A stretch of 64,000 bases of DNA from Aeromonas encheleia (GTDB lineage: Bacteria > Pseudomonadota > Gammaproteobacteria > Enterobacterales > Aeromonadaceae). The DNA lies in NCBI RefSeq assembly GCF_900637545.1, contig NZ_LR134376.1:1259001-1323000 (forward strand), written 5' to 3'. The notes below the pieces were generated by a model that saw only the letters and a list, made by a program, of their open reading frames with translations, had not been told where the DNA came from and did no database searches. This document shows positions 26,084-34,440 of the stretch, piece after piece. The stretch's first letter is position 1. Each line of letters begins with the position of its first letter. A program made the translations under genes and the position numbers.

Positions 26084-27411
26084 CAGCGTCCTTGCTCAAA
26101 CGGCTGCAAGGCTACCGGGTGCGTGATCTGGCCCCCATACCCCCGGTGGCGGGCAAGCTGACCCGGGTGGTGGGGCTGACGCTGGAGGCCATCGGCTGCC
26201 GCGCCGCCATCGGTGCCCTCTGCCGCATCGACACCCAGGATGGCGTGCTGGAGGCCGAGGTGGTGGGCTTCTCCGGCGATCGGCTGTTCCTGATGCCGAG
26301 CGAGCAGCTCAAGGGGGTCATCCCCGGCGCCCGGGTGGTGCCCATCACCGAGGACCACGGCATCCCGGTGGGCATGAACCTGCTCGGCCGGGTCATCGAC
26401 GGCATAGGCCAGCCCCTTGACGGGCTCGGCCCCATCATCGCCTCCCAGACGGTGCAGTTTGCCCAGCATCGCATCAACCCGCTCTCCCGCCGCCCTATCC
26501 ATAAGCCGATGGACGTCGGGGTGCGCGCCATCAACGCCGTGCTCACCGTGGGCCAGGGCCAGCGCATGGGGCTGTTCGCCGGCTCCGGCGTGGGCAAGTC
26601 AGTGCTGCTCGGCATGATGACCCGCGGCTCGGTGGCGGACGTGGTGGTGGTCGGCCTCATCGGCGAGCGGGGCCGGGAGGTGAAGGAGTTCATCGAGGAG
26701 ATCCTGGGGGCCGAGGGGCGCGAGCGCGCCGTGGTGGTGGCCGCCCCGGCCGATGCCTCGCCGCTGATGCGCCTCAAGGGCTGCGAGACGGCGCTGGCCA
26801 TCGCCGAGTATTTCCGCGATCAGGGGCTCAACGTGCTGCTGCTGATGGATTCGCTCACCCGCTACGCCCAGGCCCAGCGCGAGATCGCCCTGGCGGTGGG
26901 GGAGCCGCCGGCCACCAAGGGCTACCCGCCCTCGGTGTTTGCCAAATTGCCGGCGCTGGTGGAGCGGGCCGGCAACGGCAGCGACGGCCAGGGCTCCATC
27001 ACCGCCTTCTTCACCGTGCTGACGGAGGGGGACGATCTGCAGGATCCCATCGCCGATGCGGCGCGGGCCATCCTCGACGGCCACATAGTGCTGGCGCGGG
27101 AGCTGGCGGATGCGGGCCACTATCCGGCCATCGACATCGAGAAGTCCATCAGCCGGGTCATGCCCATGGTGACCTCCCCCGAGCACATGGAGCTGGCGCG
27201 CACCTTCAAGCAGTTTTACTCCCTCTATCAGCAGAACCGGGATCTCATCACCATAGGCGCCTACAGCCAGGGCTCGGATCCCCGCATCGACAGGGCCATC
27301 ATCCAGAAACCCTATCTGGATCAGTTCTTGCAGCAGAAAATGCGCGAGGTGGTTCCCTACGACGAAGGCCTGCAATCCCTGCACATGGTGGCCATGCCAC
27401 TGATGCGCTGA
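26080..27411 (+). CDS. fliI: Flagellum-specific export ATPase FliI
   Basis: This 443-residue hexameric ATPase, related to F1 beta, powers unloading of export substrates with FliH and FliJ. Walker A is [15 protein letters not shown], Walker [21 protein letters not shown], and the FliI/YscN hallmark [18 protein letters not shown] follows. TTTGGAGG precedes ATG 26080, which shares ATGA with the stop of the upstream micro-ORF. FliJ follows 23 bp downstream. Confidence 0.97.
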   Translation: MTASLLKRLQGYRVRDLAPIPPVAGKLTRVVGLTLEAIGCRAAIGALCRIDTQDGVLEAEVVGFSGDRLFLMPSEQLKGVIPGARVVPITEDHGIPVGMNLLGRVIDGIGQPLDGLGPIIASQTVQFAQHRINPLSRRPIHKPMDVGVRAINAVLTVGQGQRMGLFAGSGVGKSVLLGMMTRGSVADVVVVGLIGERGREVKEFIEEILGAEGRERAVVVAAPADASPLMRLKGCETALAIAEYFRDQGLNVLLLMDSLTRYAQAQREIALAVGEPPATKGYPPSVFAKLPALVERAGNGSDGQGSITAFFTVLTEGDDLQDPIADAARAILDGHIVLARELADAGHYPAIDIEKSISRVMPMVTSPEHMELARTFKQFYSLYQQNRDLITIGAYSQGSDPRIDRAIIQKPYLDQFLQQKMREVVPYDEGLQSLHMVAMPLMR

Positions 27412-27434
27412 TGCTATGAATCTGGAGTGCGACT

Positions 27435-27875
27435 ATGAGTAAAGGATTGGAGTTGCTGGCCGGACGGCTGGTGGAGGCCGAGCAGCAGGCCGCCCTGGCG
27501 TTGGCCAAGGCCCAGCAGGATCTGAAGCTCTTCATGGATCAGCAGAACGCGCTCAACCAGTACCGCCAGATCTATCACCAGCAGTGGACCGACCGTGGCC
27601 TGCAGGGGATCACCCCCCAGCAGAACAGCCAGTATCACGCCTTCATCAACAAGCTGGAGAATGCGGCGACCCAGCAGTACCAAGGGGTGCTGCAGGTGCG
27701 CGAGGCACTGGCCCAGTGCCGCACCGACTGGCTGGAGGCCCAGCAGCGGCGCAAGGCCGTCGAGCTGCTGCTCGACAAACAGGCGGGGCGCGCGCGCCAG
27801 AAGGCCCAGCGTCAGGAGCAGAAGATGCTGGATGATTACGCCATCTTGCGGCGTTATCACCATTCTGGCCTGTAA
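27435..27875 (+). CDS. fliJ: Flagellar export chaperone FliJ
   Basis: This 146-residue coiled-coil protein stimulates the export ATPase and recycles chaperones. The sequence is almost entirely helical and rich in Gln, Lys and Ala, with long heptad stretches such as ARQKAQRQEQKMLDDYAILR. TCTGGAG precedes ATG 27435. It closes the fliE-J operon. Its last codons and stop lie within the sigma-54 promoter for fliK. Confidence 0.93.
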   Translation: MSKGLELLAGRLVEAEQQAALALAKAQQDLKLFMDQQNALNQYRQIYHQQWTDRGLQGITPQQNSQYHAFINKLENAATQQYQGVLQVREALAQCRTDWLEAQQRRKAVELLLDKQAGRARQKAQRQEQKMLDDYAILRRYHHSGL

Positions 27876-27882
27876 TTTGCTT
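27865..27882 (+). promoter_or_regulatory. Sigma-54 promoter of fliKLMNOPQR-flhB
   Basis: CTGGCCTGTAATTTGCTT has GG and GC exactly 10 nt apart (27,867-68 and 27,879-80) and the TTTGCTT -12 element. The -24 half is inside the last codons of fliJ, and the stop TAA forms part of the spacer. The predicted transcript starts near 27,892 and has a leader of about 70 nt before fliK. Confidence 0.78.
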
Positions 27883-27961
27883 TCTTCTGGCGAACGCCGC
27901 CGCATAGCCTGAATACCTCCCGCTCGGGGTGGGTAACAGCACAGGATTCTCGGGACCCAGC

Positions 27962-29980
27962 ATGATACAGACCCAGTTGATCAAGGCCACCGCCACTCAG
28001 ACCACGCCAGCCGACGCTCGTCTGCCCCTCGGCACGGGCGAAGGCGCAGGGTTGCCCTCGCTGGACGAGGCCAAGGCAGCCTTTGCCGACGCCATGGCCA
28101 AGGCGCAGCGCACCGAGATCAGCCCCTCTGCCAGTCAAGGGGGTGACGGGGAGAGCCTGCTGCCGGAGGTGGATGCCAAATCTTTGGCGAGCTCGCTGGA
28201 CGAGTCCCAGGCCGGCCATGACAAGCCCGTCAAGGGCGAGGCCGCCGAGGCCGAGCTCCCCCCCGCCGATTTCTTGCAGCAGTTGCAGGCCTCCCTCAGG
28301 CAGGATGCCGGCCTGTCCACGCCCCCCGTCGTGGCCTCTGGCCAGACCGAACCCTCGGTCGAGCCGTCTGTGCAAGGCAGTCTCTCGGTCGAGGCGTCGG
28401 CGCAAAGCAATCTTCCGGTCGCTCCTTCGGTCGAGGCGTCGGCACAAGGCACTCTCCCGGTCGCCCCTTCGGCCCAGACCTCTCTCCCCGTCGTCGCCTC
28501 GGCGCCTGCCGTGCCAGCTCCCACGGACGGCAACAGTTTGCCGCCCGAGTCGCAGTCAGCCAGCCGGCTCGAGGCTGGCAAGCCCGCTGGGGTGAATGCC
28601 CTGCCAGCGACCGCGCAGCCGAGCGAGGTCCTGATAGGGGGAACTCTGAACGCTGAGGCAGGGGAGGGCGCCGATGCCATCTCCGACGTTATCTCCACCG
28701 CAGGCACCGCCCGGGTCGCCGGTTTGCCAGAGGAAGATACGCCGGCCACAGACCCCCAGCACACGGACAAGGGCGACAAGCCGGCGCTGGAAGAGGTGGC
28801 GGAGCAACCGCCACTGTCCGCAAGGGAGCGGGCCGCACTGCTGGCCAAGGTCTTGCCGCAGGCGCCCCAGGTGGCGACCGAGCCGGTGCCTGAGGGTGGC
28901 GAGCCGACCCCGGTGGGCAAGGCCGAGCAGCCGGCCTCTCCTGAGCCGGCCGCGAAGGTGGCTCACACAGCACAAACCGCCCACAGCGGGCCATCGGCGC
29001 AAGGGAGTGCGGCCAGGGCCTTCGGTGAGGGGCAGATCAGAATGGATATTGCCACGGGGACCGAGCCCACAGCTTCCGCCGAGGATGGCGCCAAGCCCGC
29101 TCCGGGGGCCGAGGCACAGGAGCTAAAACCGGCCCAGGCGGCCAAGGCCGATGCGGGCGCCGCCGTGGCGAGCAACGCCGCACCCCAGCTCGCCACCCCG
29201 GCCACCGAGCCGGTGCTGACGGCGCCACAACAGATACTGGCGAGCCACGAGCCGCAGGGACCGCAAGCCTCGCTGGCGTCCCTGTCGGCCGGCATTCAGC
29301 AGATGGAGGCCGAGCCCGCGGTGGCGGTCAAGGTGGCCGCCGAGCTGAAGCAACCCGATATGAAGCAAAAGCCGGGGGAACTCGGCAAGCATGGCGGGCT
29401 GGAGGTCGGTGCGACCGAGCAGAGCGAGGCGAGCCCGTCCGCGCAATCAGCTCAGCAGGCCAGCCAGATCGCCGAGCACAGGCCCGCGGCCGAGGTGGCC
29501 GCCAGACGGGACGCTCAGAGCCTGCCGCACCTGCGGCTGGCCACCCCGGAGGCGCCGGCCCAGTTGCACCAGAAGGTGAACCTGATGCTGGCGGACAAGC
29601 TGCAGCAGGCGGAGATCCAGCTCGATCCCCTCGGCCTCGGCAAGATGAAGATCCAGATCCAGATTGACGCCTCCAACCAGGCCAACGTCCACTTCGTGGT
29701 GCAGCATGGCCAGACCCGGGAGATGCTGGAGCAGGCCATGCCCAGGCTGCGCGACATGCTGGCGGGGCAGGGGATCCAGCTCGGCCAGACCTTAGTTCAA
29801 CAACAGCCGCAGCAACAGCAGTCCCAGGGGCAATCCCCCTTCAGCGGTCAGGGCCAGCAGGGCCAATCCGGGGGCGGCACCTTGGGTGGCCGTGAGCCCG
29901 CCGAAGGGGAGGTCACCACCAGAACCATGAGTCTGCTGGTGGAATCGGCAAACGAAGCCGGAATTGATTTCTATGCTTGA
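27962..29980 (+). CDS. fliK: Flagellar hook-length control protein FliK
   Basis: This 672-residue secreted ruler measures the hook and switches export specificity. The long N-terminal part is low-complexity (Ala, Pro, Glu, Ser) and contains tandem repeats near residues 130-183. The conserved C-terminal Flg_hook domain lies at about residues 515-610 with LQQAEIQLDPLGLGKMKIQI and NVHFVVQHGQTREMLEQAMP. A Gln-rich linker (QQQPQQQQSQGQ) follows. The start MIQTQLIK at ATG 27962 was chosen because the purine-rich GGGACC lies before it; GTG 27929 is in frame but lacks a Shine-Dalgarno. Confidence 0.93.
   Translation: MIQTQLIKATATQTTPADARLPLGTGEGAGLPSLDEAKAAFADAMAKAQRTEISPSASQGGDGESLLPEVDAKSLASSLDESQAGHDKPVKGEAAEAELPPADFLQQLQASLRQDAGLSTPPVVASGQTEPSVEPSVQGSLSVEASAQSNLPVAPSVEASAQGTLPVAPSAQTSLPVVASAPAVPAPTDGNSLPPESQSASRLEAGKPAGVNALPATAQPSEVLIGGTLNAEAGEGADAISDVISTAGTARVAGLPEEDTPATDPQHTDKGDKPALEEVAEQPPLSARERAALLAKVLPQAPQVATEPVPEGGEPTPVGKAEQPASPEPAAKVAHTAQTAHSGPSAQGSAARAFGEGQIRMDIATGTEPTASAEDGAKPAPGAEAQELKPAQAAKADAGAAVASNAAPQLATPATEPVLTAPQQILASHEPQGPQASLASLSAGIQQMEAEPAVAVKVAAELKQPDMKQKPGELGKHGGLEVGATEQSEASPSAQSAQQASQIAEHRPAAEVAARRDAQSLPHLRLATPEAPAQLHQKVNLMLADKLQQAEIQLDPLGLGKMKIQIQIDASNQANVHFVVQHGQTREMLEQAMPRLRDMLAGQGIQLGQTLVQQQPQQQQSQGQSPFSGQGQQGQSGGGTLGGREPAEGEVTTRTMSLLVESANEAGIDFYA
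28351..28500 (+). repeat. Degenerate minisatellite within fliK
   Basis: Four units of about 30-42 bp encode variants of SVEASAQ-xx-LPVAPS (for example SVEASAQSNLPVAPS followed by SVEASAQGTLPVAPS). Units stay in frame. Since FliK length sets hook length in well-studied flagella, unit number could differ between strains with an effect on hook length. Confidence 0.75.
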
Positions 29981-30037
29981 TGCCTGCCTGAGTAAGTTTA
30001 TGATACCGAACAAGTTTGAGACTAGGGTGGACAAGGG

Positions 30038-30547
30038 ATGGCAGACGATAACGAACTGACGCTGAAGGACCCGGCGGCAGCCAAGAAAAAGAAGCTGATC
30101 ATGGTAGTCGCCCTGGCCGTCATCGTGCTGGGGGCTGGCGGGGCCGGCACCTGGTTCATGCTGGCCGGCGGTGACAAACCGGCGGCCGACGCGGCCGAGA
30201 TCGCCAAGGCCGAGGCCAGCGCGCCGCAGCCTTCGCTCTACGTGGGCATGCCGCGCCCCTTCGTGTTCAACGTGGCGGGCGGCCAGCGGGATCGGCTGGT
30301 ACAGATCAAGATCCAGCTGATGGTGCGGGGTGCCGCCGACGAGACCCTGGCCAAACAGAATATTCCCCTGATCGAAGGGACACTGCTGCGCGTCTTCAGC
30401 GCGGCCACCGCCGAGCAGCTGATGACCTTCGAGGGCAAGGAGAAGCTGCGCCAGGATTCACTGGAAGAGTGTCGCCGGGTGCTCAATGACCTGGTCTCTT
30501 CCCCCGTAATAGAACAAGTGCTGTTTACCGGCTTTGTCATGCAATGA
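30038..30547 (+). CDS. fliL: Flagellar basal body-associated protein FliL
   Basis: This 169-residue single-span inner-membrane protein surrounds and stabilises stators. It has a short cytoplasmic N-terminus, one membrane helix (LIMVVALAVIVLGAGGAGTW) and a periplasmic FliL domain including YVGMPRPFVFNV and a C-terminal VLFTGFVMQ, the usual family ending. ATG 30038 is preceded by AAGGG. It is the second gene of the fliK unit and lies 14 bp before fliM. Confidence 0.95.
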   Translation: MADDNELTLKDPAAAKKKKLIMVVALAVIVLGAGGAGTWFMLAGGDKPAADAAEIAKAEASAPQPSLYVGMPRPFVFNVAGGQRDRLVQIKIQLMVRGAADETLAKQNIPLIEGTLLRVFSAATAEQLMTFEGKEKLRQDSLEECRRVLNDLVSSPVIEQVLFTGFVMQ

Positions 30548-30561
30548 ATGAAAGGTGAAGC

Positions 30562-31632
30562 GTGAGCGATCTGTTAAGTCAGGACGAAATTGATGCCCTG
30601 TTGCACGGTGTCGATGATGTCGAAGAGGAAGAGCTAGGCGCGGCCGGGGATCCCGGCATTGCCCAGTTCGATTTTTCCTCCCAGGACCGCATCGTCCGTG
30701 GCCGCATGCCGACCCTGGAGCTGGTGAACGAACGATTCGCCCGCCACATGCGCATCAGCCTGTTCAACATGATGCGGCGCACCGCCGAGGTCTCCATCAA
30801 CGGCGTGCAGATGCTGAAGTTCGGCGAATACGTGCACACCCTGTTCGTGCCGACCAGCCTGAACATGGTGCGCTTCCGTCCGCTCAAGGGGACGGCGCTG
30901 ATCACCATGGAGGCCCGCCTGGTGTTCATCCTGGTGGAGAACTTCTTCGGTGGCGACGGCCGCTACCACGCCAAGATCGAGGGGCGCGAGTTCACCCCCA
31001 CCGAGCGGCGCATCATCCAGATGCTGCTCAAGCTGGTGTTCGAGGATTACAAGGACGCCTGGGCGCCGGTGATGGACGTCGGCTTCGAGTACCTCGACTC
31101 CGAGGTCAACCCGGCCATGGCGAACATCGTCAGCCCGACCGAGGTGATAGTGGTCAGCTCCTTCCACATCGAGCTGGATGGCGGCGGCGGTGACTTCCAC
31201 GTAGCCATGCCCTACTCCATGCTGGAGCCCATCCGCGAGCTGCTCGATGCCGGGGTGCAGAGCGACAAGGGCGACACCGACGTGCGCTGGAGCAAGGCGC
31301 TGCGCGACGAGATCATGGACGTCAAGGTGGAGCTCAAGGCCAAGCTGCTGGAGACCGAGCTGACCCTGCGCGATCTGATGGAGCTGAAACCCGGCGACAT
31401 CATCCCGGTGGAGATGCCGGAGAACCTGCTGGTCTACGTGGAGGATCTGCCGACCTTCCACGCCAAGATGGGGCGCACCAAGGAGAATGTGGCGCTCAAG
31501 ATAGTCGACAAACTCAAGCGCCCTGACGGGGTCAAGACAGAGATGCATCTGGTGACCCGGGGCGGCGTACGCATCGATGGTGAGGCCGAGCTGGAAGAGC
31601 TCGAGCGCAGCATCGAAGACAAACACTCCTAA
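30562..31632 (+). CDS. fliM: Flagellar motor switch protein FliM
   Basis: This 356-residue C-ring protein receives phospho-CheY. The N-terminal CheY-binding peptide is LLSQDEIDALLHGV. The middle domain (about residues 45-235) includes SLFNMMRRTAEVSINGV and the GGxG-type loop FFGGDGRYHAKIEGREFTPT. A C-terminal SpoA domain matches that of FliN. The start codon is GTG 30562 with AAAGGTGAA upstream. The product should pair with FliN from the next gene. Confidence 0.97.
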   Translation: MSDLLSQDEIDALLHGVDDVEEEELGAAGDPGIAQFDFSSQDRIVRGRMPTLELVNERFARHMRISLFNMMRRTAEVSINGVQMLKFGEYVHTLFVPTSLNMVRFRPLKGTALITMEARLVFILVENFFGGDGRYHAKIEGREFTPTERRIIQMLLKLVFEDYKDAWAPVMDVGFEYLDSEVNPAMANIVSPTEVIVVSSFHIELDGGGGDFHVAMPYSMLEPIRELLDAGVQSDKGDTDVRWSKALRDEIMDVKVELKAKLLETELTLRDLMELKPGDIIPVEMPENLLVYVEDLPTFHAKMGRTKENVALKIVDKLKRPDGVKTEMHLVTRGGVRIDGEAELEELERSIEDKHS

Positions 31633-31681
31633 CAGACCCGTCGTGTCAGACGCGGGTCACGAAGCAGCATGAGGAAGCAAG

Positions 31682-32077
31682 ATGAGCGGAACCGATGACG
31701 AGCAGGATTTGATGGCGGATGCCTGGGCGGCCGCGCTGGAGGAGCAGGTCACGGCGGAGGCCAAGCCGGCCCCGCTGGAGGAGCTGAGGGACGATGCCCC
31801 CATCAGCGCCGAGGAGCGCCGCAAGCTGGACACCATTCTGGACATTCCGGTGACCATCGCCATGGAGGTGGGTCGCAGCCAGATCAGCATCCGCAACCTG
31901 CTGCAGCTGAACCAGGGCTCGGTAGTCGAGCTGGACAGGGTCGCCGGTGAGCCGCTGGATGTGCTGGTCAACGGCACCCTGATCGCCCACGGCGAGGTGG
32001 TGGTGGTGAACGACAAGTTCGGCATCCGCCTGACCGATGTCATCAGCCAGATAGAACGGATCAAGAAGCTCAAATGA
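31682..32077 (+). CDS. fliN: Flagellar motor switch protein FliN
   Basis: This 131-residue SpoA-domain protein builds the base of the C ring. The conserved domain is LDIPVTIAMEVGRSQISIRN, then LLQLNQGSVVELDRVAGEPLDVLVNGTLIA, ending GIRLTDVISQIERIKKLK. The acidic N-terminal extension is typical of the gammaproteobacterial form. AGGAAGCAAG precedes ATG 31682. The end of the gene is repeated immediately downstream in a micro-ORF that leads into fliO. Confidence 0.97.
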   Translation: MSGTDDEQDLMADAWAAALEEQVTAEAKPAPLEELRDDAPISAEERRKLDTILDIPVTIAMEVGRSQISIRNLLQLNQGSVVELDRVAGEPLDVLVNGTLIAHGEVVVVNDKFGIRLTDVISQIERIKKLK

Positions 32078-32142
32078 CCAGAACCATTGCGCTGACCGAT
32101 GTCATCATCAGTCAGGCCGAAAGGATCAAAAAACTCAAATGA
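32074..32142 (+). other. Junction micro-ORF between fliN and fliO (fliO head, fliN tail)
   Basis: This 22-codon frame fills the whole gap. It starts at an ATGA overlap with the fliN stop and stops at an ATGA overlap with the fliO start. Its head MTRTIAL matches the fliO start MIRVLAL at M, R, A and L. Its tail [16 protein letters not shown] matches the fliN end LTDVISQIERIKKLK almost perfectly. Many tail differences are synonymous (AGC/AGT, CGG/AGG, AAG/AAA twice). It is the clearest example of the junction duplications in this window. Confidence 0.7.
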
Positions 32143-32513
32143 TCCGCGTCCTTGCTTTAATGCTGTTCGCCGCCCCCGCACTGGCCGAGGGGGCCAACCC
32201 GCCCAGCATCACCTCCTGGCTGCTCTCCAGCCTGATGGTGATCGGCCTCATCCTGGTGCTGGGCTTCCTGCTCAAGAAGAGCAAGCTCACTCAGGTCATG
32301 GGGGGCGGCCAGATGAAGGTCATCGCCAGCCTGCCGGTGGGCTACAAGGAGAAGCTGATGGTGGTCAAGGTGGGCGAGCAACAGCTGCTCATCGGGGTGA
32401 CGCCGCAGCAGGTCAACTTCCTCTACCGCCTGGAGCAGCCGCTGGACGAGAGCCAGCCCCAGGCGTTCTCCCAGCAGCTGGGCAAATTGATGGGCAAGCA
32501 TGAAAAGAGCTAA
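32139..32513 (+). CDS. fliO: Flagellar export apparatus assembly protein FliO
   Basis: This 124-residue membrane protein helps assemble the FliP pore. It begins with a signal-like segment ([15 protein letters not shown]), then one membrane helix ([19 protein letters not shown]) and a cytoplasmic domain with [20 protein letters not shown] and [14 protein letters not shown], the FliO family pattern. It starts in an ATGA overlap with the micro-ORF after fliN and overlaps the fliP start in another frame. Confidence 0.93.
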   Translation: MIRVLALMLFAAPALAEGANPPSITSWLLSSLMVIGLILVLGFLLKKSKLTQVMGGGQMKVIASLPVGYKEKLMVVKVGEQQLLIGVTPQQVNFLYRLEQPLDESQPQAFSQQLGKLMGKHEKS

Positions 32514-33255
32514 CTGGATAGGGCTGCTGGCGCTGGTGTCGCTGCTGCTCTCGCCCCTGGCGCTGGCCCAGGATGGCATGTCGGCGCTGACCGTCAAGAC
32601 CATGGCGGATGGCAGTCAGGAGTACAGCCTGACCCTGCAGGTGCTGGCGCTGATGACCGCGCTCTCCTTCCTGCCGGCCATGGTCATCATGATGACCTCC
32701 TTCACCCGGATCATCGTAGTGCTCGGGATCCTCAGACAGGCCATAGGCCTGCAGCAGAGTCCGTCCAACCAGGTGTTGATCGGCATCGCCCTGTTCATGT
32801 CCTTCTTCATCATGTCGCCGGTGCTGGATCGCATCAACGAGGAGGCGCTGCAGCCCTATCTGGCGGAGACCATAGGGCCCAAGGAGGCGCTGGAGAAGGC
32901 CGAACAGCCCATCCACCAGTTCATGCTGGCCCAGACCCGGGTCAAGGATCTCAACACCTTCATGGAGATCGCCAACGTGCAGGTGGAGAAGCCGACCGAG
33001 GTGCCGCTGCGGGTGCTGATCCCGGCCTTCGTCACCAGCGAGCTCAAGACCGCGTTCCAGATAGGCTTCATGCTGTTTCTGCCGTTCCTGGTGATCGATC
33101 TGGTGGTGGCCAGCATACTGATGGCCATGGGGATGATGATGCTGTCGCCCATGCTGGTCTCCCTGCCCTTCAAGCTGATGCTGTTCGTCATGGTCGATGG
33201 TTGGAACCTGATCCTGGGCTCGCTCGCGAACAGCTTCGGGCTGGGCGCCGGCTAA
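32500..33255 (+). CDS. fliP: Flagellar export gate protein FliP
   Basis: This 251-residue core export-gate protein forms a pentamer with FliQ and FliR. It has a cleavable signal peptide ([18 protein letters not shown]) and four membrane segments. The family motifs [20 protein letters not shown] and [16 protein letters not shown] are intact, as is [20 protein letters not shown]. Its start lies within the 3' end of fliO. Confidence 0.97.
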   Translation: MKRANWIGLLALVSLLLSPLALAQDGMSALTVKTMADGSQEYSLTLQVLALMTALSFLPAMVIMMTSFTRIIVVLGILRQAIGLQQSPSNQVLIGIALFMSFFIMSPVLDRINEEALQPYLAETIGPKEALEKAEQPIHQFMLAQTRVKDLNTFMEIANVQVEKPTEVPLRVLIPAFVTSELKTAFQIGFMLFLPFLVIDLVVASILMAMGMMMLSPMLVSLPFKLMLFVMVDGWNLILGSLANSFGLGAG

Positions 33256-33273
33256 GCACAAGGAGCCGATTAC

Positions 33274-33543
33274 ATGAGTCCGGAAACCTTTGTCGACGTG
33301 TTTCGTGAGGCACTCTGGCTGGTGACCATCATGGTGTGCGCCGTGATCCTGCCCAGCCTGATGGTGGGGCTGATCGTCGCCATCTTCCAGGCCGCGACCT
33401 CCATCAACGAGCAGACCCTGAGCTTCCTGCCCCGTCTCATCGTGACCCTGTTCGCCCTGGGCGCCGGGGCCCACTGGGGCCTGCAGAGCCTGATGGACTT
33501 CTTCATGCTGATGGTGAGCCAGATACCCGAGGTGGTGGGATGA
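33274..33543 (+). CDS. fliQ: Flagellar export gate protein FliQ
   Basis: This 89-residue protein with two membrane hairpins matches the usual 89-residue FliQ. Conserved segments are LWLVTIMVCAVILPSLMVGL and IFQAATSINEQTLSFLPR. AAGGAG precedes ATG 33274. The end SQIPEVVG is echoed by SPEVMD at the end of a micro-ORF in the spacer before fliR. Confidence 0.96.
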   Translation: MSPETFVDVFREALWLVTIMVCAVILPSLMVGLIVAIFQAATSINEQTLSFLPRLIVTLFALGAGAHWGLQSLMDFFMLMVSQIPEVVG

Positions 33544-33626
33544 TCCATACCATGTTGGCGCAAGCATCATCGTCTGACGTCCTGCTGATGGCGGTATATC
33601 AGGGCTCCCCCGAGGTGATGGATTGA
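33540..33626 (+). other. Junction micro-ORF between fliQ and fliR
   Basis: This 28-codon frame starts in an ATGA overlap with the fliQ stop. Its head MIHTMLA resembles the fliR start MTYTTAL, and its tail DVLLMAVYQGSPEVMD resembles the fliQ end FFMLMVSQIPEVVG. The stop is 16 bp before the fliR start, so only the upstream overlap is kept. Similarity is weaker than at fliN/fliO but has the same head-from-downstream, tail-from-upstream layout. Confidence 0.45.
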
Positions 33627-33642
33627 TCATTCGGGTGGCGGC

Positions 33643-34440
33643 ATGACCTATACCACCGCGCTCATCATGGAGTGGCTGGCGTCCATCCTCTGGCCGCTGG
33701 CACGGGTGAGCAGCCTGCTGATGGTGATGGCGGTGTTTGGCAGCCGGCTGGCGCCGGCGCACATCCGCATCGGCCTGGCGCTGGCCATCACCCTCATCAT
33801 CGCCCCCCTGTTGCCACCCATGCCCAAGATAGAGCTGTTCTCCGTCGGCAGCTTTCTGGTGCTGGGGCAGCAGATGCTCATCGGCATCGCACTGGGTCTC
33901 ATGACCCAGTTCCTGCTGGAGAGCTTCGTGATGGCGGGCCAGATCATCGCCATGCAGACCAGCCTGGGCTTTGCCACCCTGGTGGATCCCATGAATGGCC
34001 AGTCTGCCCCCGTGGTGGGGCAGTTCTACCTGATGCTGGCGACCCTGGTGTTTCTGGCGGTGGATGGCCATCTGCTGATGCTGCGGATGGTGGTGCTGAG
34101 CTTCGAGACCCTGCCGGTCTCGGACAGCGGCCTGACCCTGCCCGCCATCCGCAGCCTGGTCAGCTTCCTCGGCGTCATGTATCAGGCCTCGCTGGTGATG
34201 GCGTTGTCGGCCATCATCGCCCTGCTGCTCATCAACTTCGCGTTCGGGGTCATGACCCGGGCCGCGCCCCAGCTCAACATCTTCAGCATCGGCTTCGCGG
34301 TCAGCATGATGTCGGGTCTGTTCATCCTCTGGCTCACCATTGGCGGCTTCATGGGCCACTTCGACGCCATCTGGGAGCGGGTGCAGGAGACCAGCTGCGA
34401 ACTGATCAACACCCAGTGTTTCGGTGGCCAGAATGGCTGA
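33643..34440 (+). CDS. fliR: Flagellar export gate protein FliR
   Basis: This 265-residue export-gate protein with about six membrane segments joins FliP and FliQ in the pore. It shows conserved MQTSLGFATLVDPMNGQSAP and QLNIFSIGFAVSMMSGLFIL. The 3' end overlaps the flhB start by 8 nt in another frame. No strong Shine-Dalgarno is visible; GGGTGG lies just before ATG 33643. Confidence 0.96.
   Translation: MTYTTALIMEWLASILWPLARVSSLLMVMAVFGSRLAPAHIRIGLALAITLIIAPLLPPMPKIELFSVGSFLVLGQQMLIGIALGLMTQFLLESFVMAGQIIAMQTSLGFATLVDPMNGQSAPVVGQFYLMLATLVFLAVDGHLLMLRMVVLSFETLPVSDSGLTLPAIRSLVSFLGVMYQASLVMALSAIIALLLINFAFGVMTRAAPQLNIFSIGFAVSMMSGLFILWLTIGGFMGHFDAIWERVQETSCELINTQCFGGQNG

Noticed and set aside
22323..26502. 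Minus-strand frames of 578 and 826 codons opposite fliF, fliG, fliH and fliI
   Set aside because: They are mirror images of codon usage in real flagellar genes; there is no plausible start region or family motif.
32413..34359. 648-codon His/Asp/Gln-rich frame opposite fliP, fliQ and fliR
   Set aside because: Composition typical of the complement of hydrophobic codons; no recognisable protein.
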